Assembly: GCF_033115175.1 (NCBI RefSeq)
Contig: NC_084834.1
Location: forward strand, 120,090,275-120,154,274
Reading direction: 5' to 3'
Length of the DNA stretch: 64,000 bases
Source: Lepus europaeus
Lineage: Eukaryota; Chordata; Mammalia; Lagomorpha; Leporidae
The translations under genes and the position numbers were made by a program. Positions 13,506 to 21,895 of this stretch are shown in pieces; the stretch's first letter is position 1; every line of letters begins with the position of its first letter. The notes beneath the pieces were generated by a model, which saw only the letters and a list, made by a program, of their open reading frames with translations, searched no databases and was not told where the DNA came from.

Positions 13506-16500
13506 TCCTATCCCAATGGTTTACTCAAGTGATTACTACAGGTGGGAGCTGAGAATTCGACCCAGATCTCTCACGTGGGTGGCAGGAACCCAATTACTTG
13601 AGCCCTCGGCACTGCTTCCCAGGGTCTGCATTAGCAGGAAGGAGGCTGGAGTCAGGAACCAGAGGCCGGTATTGAGCCCAGGCACTTCCGTACGGGATGC
13701 AGATGTTTTAGTCACCACATGGCCAGCCATCGTGGATATGTTTAATAAAGAAAGCAGTGTCCTCTTTATTTACCTTTAAAGAAAGCTTTACAGTTGGTTT
13801 TCCATCTGTAATACACTTACATGACTCAAATATAAAAACAAAAAGACACACAAAAAGAGGTTTTACTCCCAGTATCCCATCCAAATCTAACCTGTTTATC
13901 CTCACACTCAACAAGTGACTGTATGTATTCATTGGTTTTCTTTCTAGGGTTTGTTTTTACAAATACAAGCAAATACCTATGTAAATTACATCTTCCTCCT
14001 CACTAAAGGAAGTATACTATATACTGTTCACCTTAGAAACCAGCATTCCATTAGAGAACAAATGTGCTGCAAGCATAATTTCAATACATATATCTTCTGA
14101 GGCCTAGGCATAAATGTAAAACAAAAAAACAAATTACAGTAACAGTGAACAAAATTTTAAAAAACTGTTACGTATTCTATACTCATCTAAACAATCCTCA
14201 GTAGAGCTGGGTGCGGAGGTCAGGCTAAGTCTGCCAAACTACCCTAATGACCGCTATGAACCGGGACACGCATACATCCCTAACCTCCACTATGTACTTT
14301 CTGGGCCCGAGTTTTTAAAAGACCTCTGCAAGTCTTTCTCCCGATATTTTCCAAGGTCTTATTTTATATTCAGGCCCCATTCCTATCTATGGTTTCTTCC
14401 TTCTTAGAGGTTAAGAGGAAAATAAGGATATATTTTTTTAAAGATATTATGTTTTTTTTTTGAAAGATTTATTTTATTTATTTGAAAGGCAGAGTTACAG
14501 AGAGAAAGAGGCAGAGGCAGAGAGAGGTCTTCCATCTGCTGGTTCGCTCCCCAACTGGCCACAAGGCTGGAGCTGCGTCAGTCCAAAGGAGCCAGGAGCT
14601 TCTTCTGGGTCTTCCACGTGGGTACAGGGGCTCAAGGACTTGGGCCATCTTCTACTGCTTTCCCGGCCATAGCAGAGAGCTGGATTGGAAGTGGAGCTCC
14701 CGGAACTTGAACTGGTACCCATATGGGATGCCAGCACCATAGGTGGAGGCTTCACCTGCTGCACCACAGCGCTGGCCCCAGACAAGAATTTAAAAAAAGG
14801 CTGCCTAGGGGCCGACGCTGTGGCGCAGCAGTTTAAAGCCTGGCCTGCAGTGCCAGCATCCCATATGGGCTCCAGTTTGAGTCCCAGCTGTTCCACTTCT
14901 GATCCAGCTCCCTGCTAATGCACCTGGGAAAGTGGTGGAGGATGGCCCAAGACTTGGACCCCTGCATCTACGTGGGAGACTGAAGAAGCTCCTGGCCTCG
15001 GATTGGCTCAGCTCTCGATGTTGTGGCCATTGGGGGAGTGAACCAGTGGATGGAAGACCTCTCTCCTTCTCTAACTCTGTATTTCAAATAAATAAATCTA
15101 TAACTCTTAAAAAAAAAAAAAAAGCTGCCTACAGTAGAAAAGAACACAAGTTTCTTTCAGTTTCAGAAACACCAAGCCAAGCCCCACCCACCACCAAAAA
15201 AAGACAGGTCAAAGAAGAGCGGTGGGGGAAAAGCCCCGTTAGAGGTTATAGCTTCAGTACGAATGTTTTACGAAATGCACAGCCGACGGCCTGGCTCACT
15301 TACTTGGCTAACACTTTGGTGTGGGTATTGATAACATTCAGGGCTTCCTTGAAACTTCCGTTCTGGATAAGGCATACCACTTTACAGTGCAGAGCAGTGA
15401 CATCATCCTTGTGGATCTGCAGGACTGGAGAACAAGTTTAGGACAGTCATTTTTAATGCAATTCCTTTTTCACATTTGTATTAAATTTTCCCTGCCTCAA
15501 GAATCTACACTGCCAATTTGAATGCATAGAAATGATTTGTCAAAACAGCAAAGAAAAAAGTGACCCATGTGCATTCTAACTTAAGAAGTGACAAAGTTAT
15601 GGATTAGACTTGCAATGAGATAAAGTTTCCCAAGACGCACAAACCAAAAAAGTATAATGAGATATTGAAGCAAGAAAGAAGCATGCTATGCCCTATGTAC
15701 TCATACCTCATTACTACACAGAAAAGCAAAAAGTTCATGAAGAATTTAGAAACTAAGAACAGGTTTAGAGCAAGTATGGTGTCTCGGGCAAATCATTTCA
15801 CAGCCCAATCTGTTTTCTGATTTTCAAAATGAGTACTGAAAGCACAACCTATTTTATGAGGTTATCAGGAAAATAAATGAAGGCAGGCGTTGTTGTACCG
15901 CAGGTTAAATGGCTGTTTAGGACGCTGGCATCCCACACTGGAGTGACAGCTCAAACCCTGGCTACTCCGCTTCTGATCCAGCATCTTGCTAACGTACCTG
16001 GGAAGGCAGTGGATGATGACCCAGTCCTTGGGTCCCTACCACCTCTGTGCGAGATCCAGATGGAGTCCTAGGCTCCTGGCTTCAGCCTGATCTTGCTCTG
16101 CCTCAACTGCTGTGGGCATTTGGGGAGTGAACCAGCAGATGGAAGCTCTCTCCCTGTCACTCTGCCTTGTAAATACATACGTAATTTTGTTTCAAAAAAA
16201 GAATGAAGAAATAAGACTATCTGGAAGAATCTTACAAAAACAATAGATCTTGATGAAAATATTTCCAAAAAAAAAAAAAAAAAAAACCCACTAAAAATTT
16301 CCCTTTTCAACCAAGATAACCAAAGAGAAATACAAGGAAGGACTCAGGTAGCCAAGTTTCAATGCTAACAGCTGTTCAGTGTCAAAACGCCCAGTCCTTG
16401 CTTCATGGAAACTAACAATGGGGGTCCAGTCCTCAGTTTCAGAGCCAAAGGTATTCCTACCAGTCAAGAAAACACAGGGTGGGCATTTATTTGGCTCAGC

Positions 16501-17863
16501 AGTCAGTCTCTGCTCGGGACACTCATGTCCTACACCGGAGCCCCTGGGTTCAAGGCCTGGCTCCTCTGCTTGCCACCCCCCGTTCCTGCCAATGCCCATG
16601 CTGGGGGGCAGCAGATGATGGCACAAAAACACCTGGGTCCCTGTCCCACACGTGGGAGACCTAGATGGATTCCTAACTCCTGGTTTTAGCCGGGCCTAGT
16701 GCTGCCTGGCTGTTGTGGGCATTTGGGGAACGAACCAGCAGATTAGGACTTCTCGCCATCTGTTTCTCTATGCCTTTCAAAAAAAAGAAAAAAGATGAAA
16801 CCACATATTGATGAACAAACTGCCTCTACTGATTTACTGATTAACGAATTCCTCCAAAATACTGCCCTGGCACAGTGTTGGTTGGAGGCCTAGCCAGAGG
16901 CTACAGGTAATTCAAACAAGTTAAGGAATCAAGTAATTTTAATTCATAACTATTTTCCTCAATGTCTGAAACCACCAAAAGTGCATGGTGGGCACAATCA
17001 CCACTCTTTGACACAGCAAGTGGTTGCTGAAAATTATTTACGTACAGCCTCGTATGCCACTAGGACACGTTTAAGGGTACCACTGCTCTGTACAGCTGAG
17101 TCCTGTCTTTGTGACCACATTTCCAAACCTAACATACACAGGTTATATCCCGAGTAGAGATCGGAGGGGCACAGGCAAGGGGATTAAAATGCATGGTCAA
17201 GGATTAACAAAACCACCACGGAGAGCTTCGGAGCCTCGCAACGCGGGGCGGCCAACGCAGGCCCAGCTCTCCTCCTGCCATCTGCCCACGCGGGCGCCCA
17301 CGGCCCGGCTCGCAGGCGGCGGGGAGCCTCGGCCCGAGGGAACCCGTCGGCACCAGCCCCGGATTACGTGTCCCAGCAGGCTCCCTCCGCGGCCTGCGGT
17401 CCCGATCGCCGCCCCCGCCGGGGCCAAGGCTCCGACGCCGACCGGGAGACGCGCAGGCCCGCGCAGGAGAAGTCGCGGCAGCCGGCGGTCCCGGCGAGGC
17501 TCGCGGGAGCTGCGGGCTCTTTAAATCCCTGCCTCGCGCCCCGCGGGGCACACGGAGAAGTACACATGGCGCTAAGCGCCCCGCGACCCCAGGCCCGGCC
17601 CGAGCCGCCGAGGGGCCGCGACCCGCCCCCGCCTGGCGGTGCGGCGCCGGCCCCGGGCTGGGGGGCGCGGGGGTCTCCCCGGCCCGCGTCTGCCCCGACG
17701 CTCGGGCCGCACCTCCCGCCGGCCCGAGAGCCCCGGCGCCCGCGCGACACTTACTCTTGTTGACGGTCTTGAGGGCGCGCGTGAAGTCGCCGTTCTGGCC
17801 ATAGCGGTTGACTTCGCTCCACAGCGCAGGCACCGAGACCCCCCCGCTGCCGCCGCTCGCCAT
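1..17863 (-). CDS. SRP72: SRP72, signal recognition particle 72 kDa subunit (coding exons 1-9; 3' part outside window)
   Basis: Gene-level entry. SRP72 pairs with SRP68 on the S domain of 7SL RNA in the cytosolic particle that targets signal-peptide ribosomes to the ER. Joining the nine exons below gives 319 codons in one frame, starting MASGGSGGVSVPALWSEVNR and reading through DLVRNSQDDYDEERKTNLS to a final exon ending in NQ. This matches the N-terminal half of the ~671-residue vertebrate protein, the TPR-like part that contacts SRP68. The Lys-rich RNA-binding C-terminus lies beyond base 1. Introns 1 to 9 hold CSINEs, three MIR fragments, a mariner remnant and a solo LTR. The stretches 115-596, 729-1325, 2280-2500, 2999-3340, 8136-8660, 8998-9680, 10068-10661, 13160-13435, 13733-14436 and 16800-17200 look like unique intron sequence. 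No defect is seen in any exon. Confidence 0.95.
597..728 (-). CDS. SRP72: SRP72 coding exon 9
   Basis: The acceptor is CTTTATCAG|GACCAAAATG and the donor AACCAG|GTGGGT. The 132 bp encode DQNVFDSKKKVKLTNAEGVE through NKALLAMYTNQ, residues 276-319. Bases 1-596 are the start of intron 9, so the following exons lie outside the window. Confidence 0.95.
1326..1744 (+). mobile_element. Solo LTR of an endogenous retrovirus (class II-like)
   Basis: The 419-bp element begins TGTGGGG and ends CCCAGCA. It is flanked by a perfect 6-bp duplication, aaggtg (1320-1325 and 1745-1750). It has a TATA box at 1578-1586 (tataaaagg) and an AGTAAA signal at 1602-1607. No internal viral genes are present, so this is a recombination-derived solo LTR. 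A 6-bp duplication is typical of class II (ERVK-like) elements. It lies in SRP72 intron 8, antisense to the gene. Confidence 0.8.
1823..2112 (+). mobile_element. CSINE
   Basis: A full-length intermediate-type copy with head ggggccaacgctgtgg; the tail is degraded and lacks a long poly(A). Confidence 0.9.
2154..2278 (+). mobile_element. Mariner-like MITE remnant
   Basis: About 125 bp with imperfect inverted ends, gggtacctcaaaaagttcac at the left and the complement-like ctacagactttttaagactc at the right. The same end recurs near 42.16 kb, which supports a repeat family. The family name is not certain. Confidence 0.5.
2505..2675 (+). repeat. MIR
   Basis: The stretch gagtcaggaacttgaacctg followed by ctcttactatgatcctat and actcaactccctt follows the MIR tRNA-derived core order, at high divergence. 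Confidence 0.55.
2975..2997 (+). repeat. Poly(A) tract
   Basis: An uninterrupted run of A follows cctgccctc. It may be the tail of an unrecognised retrocopy covering part of 2750-2974, but no target duplication was found. Confidence 0.7.
3341..3398 (-). CDS. SRP72: SRP72 coding exon 8
   Basis: The acceptor is TTCTCAG|GCCAACAG and the donor AACAAG|GTATGG. The 58 bp encode (K)PTDVGLLAVIANNIITINK, residues 256-275, ending on a codon boundary. Confidence 0.95.
3493..3617 (-). CDS. SRP72: SRP72 coding exon 7
   Basis: The acceptor is CCACTTAG|GATGTGACTG and the donor CTAAA|GTAAGT. It encodes DVTEEDPEAELAIIHGQMAY through LYNQIIKL (residues 215-255) plus two bases of Lys256. This is the next TPR-like hairpin. 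Confidence 0.95.
3916..4254 (+). mobile_element. CSINE
   Basis: A diverged copy with head gggctggcactgtggtgcag and a terminal poly(A). Confidence 0.85.
4260..4480 (+). mobile_element. CSINE (old type, diverged)
   Basis: An old-type copy with a tggtgcagcaattaagccg head and a gcatttggtgagtaaacca body motif, ending in poly(A). It directly follows the preceding copy. Confidence 0.7.
4569..4818 (+). mobile_element. CSINE
   Basis: Head gtggtggtgcagcaggttaa, a shortened body and the tail caataaatctt. Confidence 0.8.
5045..5348 (+). mobile_element. CSINE
   Basis: Full-length; head accagcactgtggtgtactg and tail tttcaaacaaataaac. Confidence 0.85.
5358..5452 (-). mobile_element. CSINE head fragment
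   Basis: The reverse-oriented tRNA-like head only, ending ccacaacaccagcccc; it abuts the sense copy and makes a small inverted pair. Confidence 0.7.
5576..5836 (+). mobile_element. CSINE (old type)
   Basis: Old-type copy with gttaagacaacgcttgggat in the head. Its A/T tail ends about 30 bp from the donor of SRP72 exon 6. Confidence 0.8.
5867..5898 (-). CDS. SRP72: SRP72 coding exon 6 (32-nt microexon)
   Basis: The acceptor is CCCTGTAG|ATCTGTGCC and the donor GACTCA|GTAAGT. The exon encodes (D)LCRHSFSEDS, residues 204-214. Its 32 nt are not a multiple of three, so skipping it would shift the frame. It contains Arg207, the residue I recall as changed (R207H) in familial aplastic anaemia/myelodysplasia linked to SRP72. 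The next residue is His here and Arg in human. An old CSINE tail ends about 30 bp past the donor. Confidence 0.9.
6166..6506 (-). mobile_element. CSINE (young GC-rich type)
   Basis: The target duplication catttcag is at 6158-6165 and 6507-6514. It is full-length and only about 270 bp upstream (in gene sense) of SRP72 exon 6. Confidence 0.92.
6539..6885 (+). mobile_element. CSINE (young GC-rich type)
   Basis: The target duplication ataaatgga is at 6530-6538 and 6886-6894. It forms a head-to-head inverted pair with the previous copy, 32 bp apart. Confidence 0.92.
7139..7482 (+). mobile_element. CSINE (young GC-rich type)
   Basis: Full-length with head gggccggtgctgcagctc; the flanks show an imperfect duplication ttcataatg / ttcctaatg. 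Confidence 0.9.
7814..8123 (+). mobile_element. CSINE, 5'-truncated
   Basis: A perfect 12-bp duplication aagagaaaatgt lies at 7802-7813 and 8124-8135. About 30 bp of the head is missing, so truncation happened at insertion. Confidence 0.92.
8661..8772 (-). CDS. SRP72: SRP72 coding exon 5
   Basis: The acceptor is CTGACAG|GAGAACCTGGG. The donor is GCTGAAG|GTTGGC, weak beyond the GT and the +5 G. It encodes ENLGLQEGTHELCYNAACAL through LQKAE (residues 167-203) plus the first base of Asp204. The frame continues correctly only into the 32-nt exon 6. Confidence 0.93.
8854..8997 (-). CDS. SRP72: SRP72 coding exon 4
   Basis: The acceptor is GTCTTAG|TTGTATCGC and the donor CCG|GTGAGC. It is 144 bp, in phase 0 at both ends, encoding LYRLERYDECLTVYRDLVRN through QSNWEKVVP (residues 119-166). 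This is the end of the SRP68-binding TPR domain of the family. Confidence 0.95.
9694..10066 (-). mobile_element. CSINE (young GC-rich type) with TTTA-repeat tail
   Basis: A perfect 13-bp duplication catctatattgtt lies at 9681-9693 and 10067-10079. The tail is expanded as (ttta)n. Confidence 0.94.
10662..10785 (-). CDS. SRP72: SRP72 coding exon 3
   Basis: Acceptor TCCAG|CAACTC and donor CAAGTG|GTAATT on the minus strand. It encodes NSLSFEKAYCEYRLNRIENA through KLKELYGQV (residues 77-118) and ends on a codon boundary. The sequence is essentially identical to the human segment as recalled. Confidence 0.95.
10835..10962 (-). repeat. MIR
   Basis: It resembles reverse-complement MIR, with the MIR-like words cagactattcttggcactta and aaggttagtaatttgtcca. 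Confidence 0.5.
11050..11362 (+). mobile_element. CSINE (old type)
   Basis: Old-type head gcacagcaattaggatacct and body tgggtttggggaaatgaacc, ending in caaataaaatga. Confidence 0.8.
11368..11410. repeat. (GT)n(AT)n microsatellite
   Basis: Alternating tg/gt followed by at/ta at the tail of the preceding SINE. Confidence 0.9.
11430..11705 (+). mobile_element. CSINE (old type)
   Basis: Head gggacaggcattgtgaccac and tail caaataaataagtaaatg. Confidence 0.8.
11817..12125 (+). mobile_element. CSINE
   Basis: Head ggcactggcattgtggcgta, full body and a degraded tail. Confidence 0.85.
12180..12815 (-). mobile_element. CSINE (old type), split by a younger copy
   Basis: The reverse-oriented old element covers 12180-12409 and resumes at 12759-12815 (gcattctgacttctaggcca). 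The gap is a younger sense CSINE. Confidence 0.75.
12410..12758 (+). mobile_element. CSINE (young), nested
   Basis: A perfect 12-bp duplication cccaggcactgc (12398-12409 and 12759-12770) lies inside the older reverse element. The tail is (caaaa)-rich. Confidence 0.93.
12866..13150 (+). mobile_element. CSINE (old type)
   Basis: Head ggtggcactttggcttgtgt, then gggatgcctgcatcacatat. Confidence 0.75.
13436..13735 (-). mobile_element. CSINE (old type) with (GA)n
   Basis: A reverse copy beginning tttgagaggaagcgagagag with a pure (ga)n block at 13470-13500 and ending ccacatggccagcc. Confidence 0.8.
14440..14780 (-). mobile_element. CSINE
   Basis: A full-length reverse copy ending gcaccacagcgctggcccc. 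Confidence 0.9.
14808..15122 (+). mobile_element. CSINE
   Basis: Full-length with head ggggccgacgctgtggcgca. It pairs head-to-head with the previous reverse copy, about 28 bp apart, in SRP72 intron 2. Confidence 0.9.
15304..15424 (-). CDS. SRP72: SRP72 coding exon 2
   Basis: The minus strand reads CTCCAG|TCCTGCAG... to GCCAA|GTAAGT. It encodes I-LQIHKDDVTALHCKVVC through VINTHTKVLA, residues 37-76, plus two bases of Asn77. This is the first TPR-like helical pair. Rabbit-type His replaces the human Asn in QINKDD. Confidence 0.95.
15765..15880 (+). repeat. MIR
   Basis: The words tctcgggcaaatcatttcac, ttctgattttcaaaatgagt and ttttatgaggttatcaggaa follow the MIR 3' half in order. Confidence 0.6.
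15882..16200 (+). mobile_element. CSINE
   Basis: Head caggcgttgttgtaccgcag; diverged body and an A-rich end. Confidence 0.8.
16478..16795 (+). mobile_element. CSINE (old type)
   Basis: Head gtgggcatttatttggctca and body gcatttggggaacgaaccag. Confidence 0.75.
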
Positions 17864-18060
17864 CTTGGAGGAGACGAGGGGCGGGGCGCCGCGACCTCTG
17901 CCCCGGAAGAGGATCTCCGAGGCCGCCACGCCGGGGAGGAAGCCGGTGGTTGCTAAGCATCGCGGAGCCCAGCGTCTTGGTCCCGGAGTTGGCGGTCTCA
18001 AGTCTACAAATGTGCTGGAGGCCGTCCTCCTTTCCTGAGCCGGTGTGGCGGAAAGTAACG
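17200..18060 (-). promoter_or_regulatory. SRP72: SRP72 CpG-island promoter, 5' UTR and start of intron 1
   Basis: Base composition changes abruptly to very GC- and CpG-rich from about 17.2 to 18.05 kb, centred on the SRP72 start codon. An ETS-type core, CCGGAA, lies at 17903-17908, about 40 bp upstream of the ATG. No TATA box is evident, as is common for housekeeping promoters. The transcription start cannot be placed from sequence alone. The reverse side shows no divergent gene that I recognise. Confidence 0.75.
17755..17863 (-). CDS. SRP72: SRP72 coding exon 1 (start codon)
   Basis: The ATG is the complement of cat at 17861-17863, in a GC-rich context. It encodes residues 1-36 (MASGGSGG...ALKTVNK) plus the first base of codon 37. 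The exon ends at a consensus donor, AAGA|GTAAGT, read on the minus strand. The 109-bp length leaves phase 1, which exon 2 completes as Ile. The start matches the known family N-terminus, so longer ORFs running upstream through the CpG island are not used. Confidence 0.96.
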
Positions 18061-18121
18061 CACTGCCATGGGGGAATCAGGGTTTGCGAAGACCTTGAAT
18101 AACGCAAGGGAAGAACGTAGT

Positions 18122-18345
18122 GGATGGGACCGGTTCGAGTCCCGGCTGCTCCACTTCCCACCCAGCTCTCTGCTATGCCCAAGTCCTTAGGGCCATGGAC
18201 CCGCGGGGGGGACCCGGAGGAAGCTCCCGGCTCCTGGCTTCGGATCAGCCCAGCTCCAGCCGTTGCGGCCATCTGGGGGGTGAGCCAGGGGGTAGAAGAC
18301 CTCTCTCTCTGCAACTCTTTCAAATAAATAAATAAATATATATAT
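18122..18345 (+). mobile_element. CSINE, 5'-truncated and internally shortened
   Basis: It starts near ggttcgagtcccggctgctc, without the head, and runs to the aaataaataaat tail. Confidence 0.8.
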
Positions 18346-18347
18346 AT

Positions 18348-18655
18348 TTTTGACAGGCAGAGTGAATAGTAAGAGAGAGAGAGAGAGAAAGGTCTTCCTT
18401 TGCTGTTGGTTCACCCTCCAATGGCCGCCGCATCTCACTGATCCGCAGCCAGGAGCCAGGTGCTTCTCCTGGTCTCCCATGCGGGTGCAGGGCCCAAGCA
18501 CTTGGGCCATCCTCCACTGCCTTCCCAGGCCATAGCAGAGAGCTGGACTGGAAGAGGGGCAACCGGGACAGAATCCGGCGCCCCAACCGGGACTAGAACC
18601 CGGTGTGCCGGCGCCGCAAGGCGGAGGATTAGCCTGTTAAGCCACGGCGCCGGCC
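18348..18655 (-). mobile_element. CSINE (young GC-rich type)
   Basis: A reverse copy inserted at the tail of the preceding one; tcaaataaat recurs on its far side at 18655, consistent with a target duplication. Confidence 0.88.
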
Positions 18656-18743
18656 TCAAATAAATATTTTTTAAAAACTTTTTTAAACAAGGGAGTGGAT
18701 AGCTGTTGAGTTCACTTGATGTGTGTGACGCATTGAAAAGCTT

Positions 18744-19030
18744 GCCAGGCGCTGTGGTGTAGAGGGTTAAGCCACAGCCTGCAGTGCCGGCATCCCATAA
18801 GGGTGCAGGTTTGAGTCCCAGCTGCTCGACTTCTGATCCAGCTCTCTGCTATGGCCTGGGAAAGCAGTGGAAGATGGCCCAAGTCCTTAGGGTCTTGCAC
18901 CCGTGTGGGAGACCTGGAAGAAGCTCCTGCCTTTGCAGTCATTTGGAGAGTGAACCAGTGGATGGAAGCTAGCTCTCTGTCTCTCCTACCTTTCAAACAG
19001 AATAAATCTCAAAAAAAAAAAAAAAAAAAG
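18744..19030 (+). mobile_element. CSINE
   Basis: Head gccaggcgctgtggtgtaga, a short internal deletion and poly(A). Confidence 0.85.
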
Positions 19031-19081
19031 CTGCCATTTCTTCTTGGTCCCCCACTCCAGCAAGCCCCTCCCCCCAATATT

Positions 19082-19378
19082 TACTTGAAAATCAGTTACA
19101 GAGGAAGAGAGGTATCATAGGTGCTGGTTCACTACTTAAACGGCTGGAACAGCTGGGGCTGGGCCAGGCCAAAGCCAAGAGCCTGGAACTCCTTTGGGGT
19201 CCCCTACATGGGTGTCAGGAGCCCAGGTACTGGGGCCATCTTCTGCTTTCCCAGGCGCATTTGCCGGGAGCTGGATGGGAATGGAGCAGCTGCAGCTTGA
19301 ACTGGCTCATATGGGAGGCCAGCTCTGCAGGCAGCAGCATAACCTGCCGCCCCAGCATGCCAGCTCCCAGCTCACTCT
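19082..19378 (-). mobile_element. CSINE
   Basis: A reverse diverged copy with ggtgctggttcactac and a C-rich end; a T-rich tract follows at 19400-19420. Confidence 0.7.
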
Positions 19379-19539
19379 TTATCCTTCATTATTTCTTTCT
19401 TTTTTTTTTTTTTTTTTTTGTGCCGAAACCCGGGATCGAATATCCTCTATTATTTCTAAGATGGAATGATTCATCTTTTAGGAAACTCTGGGTATGTCTT
19501 TTTTAAAATCTCAGTTTTTGAATAGTTATTCCAGGCCTG

Positions 19540-19720
19540 TGTCTGTCTGGACTATAGTCCTGTGGGGCCAGGGACCGTATTACCTTGCTCAATATCCCTA
19601 GAATCTAGCACACTGCCTTCTGTGAGTACCTTACATAGTTGGGACTCAATAGTTTCCACCTGAGTTCCTGGAGGGCAGAAACTGTCCTGTTCCCAATTAT
19701 GTTGTATGGTACCTGCTGAA
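19540..19720 (+). repeat. L2-like 3' end fragments
   Basis: Two words typical of L2 3' ends, gtggggccagggaccgtatt and ggagggcagaaactgtcctg, with ctagcacactgccttctg between them. Confidence 0.5.
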
Positions 19721-20043
19721 TTTTACATCTGGTCAGCATAGCACAATGCAGAAACAGCACCAAGAGTGGACTGCAGGCACATGATATAATCCTGTGGACT
19801 AGTAAAAACCAGACTGTGAAATTGTCATAGGTTTCAAGCCAGTTATGCCTACATTTCAGGGGGCGGGAGTTCCAGATGACATCCGGGATAGCCTAGATCT
19901 CCTTGGGTACTTTTTCAGTTTTGCAGATTCCATTGGATTCTCCAAAGATGTTTACACTACATCCCAAAGTTAAGAGCTCCTGCCTTTGAAGTGCTTTGCT
20001 AACTTCCCAAAACTTTGAGAGTTGACAATTTTATTTTAAAATG

Positions 20044-20302
20044 ATTTCCCTTTTTAAGATTTACTTGAAAGGCAGAGATCTTCTATCAGCTGGTTAACTT
20101 CGCACATGCCCACCAACAGCCAAGAGTGGGCCAGGCAGCAGCCAGAAGTGAGAACTCTATTGGGTCTCCTTTGTGGGTGGCAAGGTCCCAAGTACTTGGG
20201 CCTCATCTGGTGCCTTCCTAGGCACTTCCCAGGAAGAAGCCGGGACTCGAATTGGGCAACTCAAGGGTGCTTTAACCTACTGCACCAAAACACCCACCCT
20301 GG
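20044..20302 (-). mobile_element. CSINE (diverged)
   Basis: A reverse copy beginning aagatttacttgaaaggcag and ending near cacccaccctgg. Confidence 0.75.
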
Positions 20303-20304
20303 AT

Positions 20305-20490
20305 TTCTCTTTTTCTAAGAATATTTTTATTTGAAAAGGGGAGAGGGAAAGGGGTCCAACCCACTGGTTAACTCCCCAAATACTCCTAACAGCTCAAGCT
20401 GAGCCTAAGACCAAAGCTGGGACCTGGGAACTCAATCCAGGTTTCCCATGTGGGTGGCAGGACCCAGGTATCTGAGCCACCAGTCTGTAT
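20305..20490 (-). mobile_element. CSINE fragment (old type)
   Basis: A reverse partial copy starting tatttttatttgaaaagggg and abutting the previous one. Confidence 0.65.
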
Positions 20491-21620
20491 CAAAGCTTAA
20501 AAACAGATTTAGGTGGAGTCTTTGCTAGGTGAGAACAAGACCTGAAGGAGTATCCAGTGTGACCTCCTGGATACCATGAACTGTTTAATGATGTTAAAAA
20601 CTCAAGTCTTTAAATTGTTCTTGCAAAGTAGCACAAAATAGAGAACTAAATACTACATGCCCCATCTCTGGCAGATTAGCTAGGCACAGCTCATCAGAGC
20701 CTAACAGTGTGAGGGAAATAAACTATAAATTATGTTGTCTCCTATCCTGGATTCAATAGGGATCCACTAGGGAACTACGAGCGGCTGGAAGTTTTCATGG
20801 AGGCAAAGATGAAGCTCTAGTGACTAACAAATTTTAATGACAAAAACAGGCCTTACAGAGGTACAGATGTGTGGCAGTCCAAAACTCAGGAGGAAGACAA
20901 GTTCCCTGGAGGGAGTCACAGCAGTGAGCCTTAACCTAAAGCCCACAGAGAGCCTTCGGGAGAGCCCAACAACCATTTTCTATTGCAGTTTTCTAGGGGA
21001 AGGTCAGTAACTGATATTTTCAAAGGAGTGTATGCTCTGTAAGAGCTTATGATAGAGGTCCTTGGACAAGCAACTTGGAAAAGGCTGGGCTGAGAAGGGG
21101 AACTTCTCAGGCCAGGGTAAGAGGACAGGGGTTAATCAGAAATTAAACTGACTGGGTGATGAGCAAGATGGGAATGGACAGATGAGATCAAACTTCTGAC
21201 TTGGTAGTGAATGTAGTGAGAGTTCCAGGCCTGGTAGAAGAATGAAGTAAGGAGCATTCTGGCTTTTATGGGGGGAGAGGGGTTGCCCTTGGAAACAGAC
21301 AAGGAGAAATGGTCAGCTGAAAATACAACTCTAGAGCACAGAGCTGCCAGAAAGGCTCCAGCCACCTAAGAAACTCCACTCTAACCTTCTCAAACTTACA
21401 GGTTGAAATATGGAGGGTGAGTAGTATTTTATAAGAGGGCATTCACTGTTGGCATAGTGAGACAACAGTGGCATTTGTGAAATAGAATTCTTTGGTTATG
21501 TTATGTAGCTAACAATACAGATAACAGATTAGCTTTTTTAATGTCCTTATAGTAATTCCACTACCTATAAAGAAATATTAAATATGAGATTTTCTAATCC
21601 ATGAATCGGGAGAAGCAGCA

Positions 21621-21626
21621 TTTATT
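21621..21626 (-). terminator. PAICS: Candidate proximal PAICS polyadenylation signal
   Basis: AATAAA on the minus strand lies about 105 nt after the PAICS stop codon. It would give a very short 3' UTR. A more distal site further toward 20 kb is equally possible, so this is only a candidate. Confidence 0.4.
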
Positions 21627-21728
21627 CATTAGTAAATTTGGTTTTGGTTCAACTCTCCTGATTTTTTTAATTTCGCGGCGAAACTAAAAATGTATAGTTT
21701 TCCCTACAAAATGCAATAGTGTTCTTTC

Positions 21729-21895
21729 TTATGGGTTAGATTCTTTGATTTTCTTGTCAGCCTGCTTCAAGGAAATCCACGTGTTCAATATGCTTGCTCG
21801 AAGTTTGGACCATACCAAATGGTTATTTAATCCAAATATCTGAGCAGCAAACTGAGCAGATCCCTCCGGAGAAAGAATGGTCGAACAGCTGACAC
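21729..21895 (-). CDS. PAICS: PAICS coding exon 9 (stop codon)
   Basis: The acceptor is CCAACAG|GTGTCAGCTG. It encodes (G)[19 protein letters not shown] through [14 protein letters not shown] and then TAA at 21731-21729, residues 371-425. The last residues differ from human (KKIRECNL), as expected for a variable C-terminus. Confidence 0.96.

Larger units (their letters stand above)
17864..21728. other. SRP72-PAICS intergenic interval
   Basis: These 3.9 kb separate the SRP72 start codon from the PAICS stop codon; the genes are co-oriented on the minus strand. The SRP72-proximal part is CpG island. Then come CSINEs (18.1-19.4 and 20.04-20.49 kb) and an L2-like stretch near 19.54-19.72 kb. The 20.5-21.6 kb part shows no repeat or gene that I recognise and may hold PAICS 3' UTR, because the proximal polyadenylation signal need not be the only one. 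Confidence 0.7.

Noticed and set aside
17204-18001. 265-codon open frame on the minus strand spanning SRP72 exon 1
   Set aside because: It reads through the GC-rich 5' UTR, exon 1 and intron 1. Stop codons are rare in such composition, and only 17755-17863 matches SRP72.
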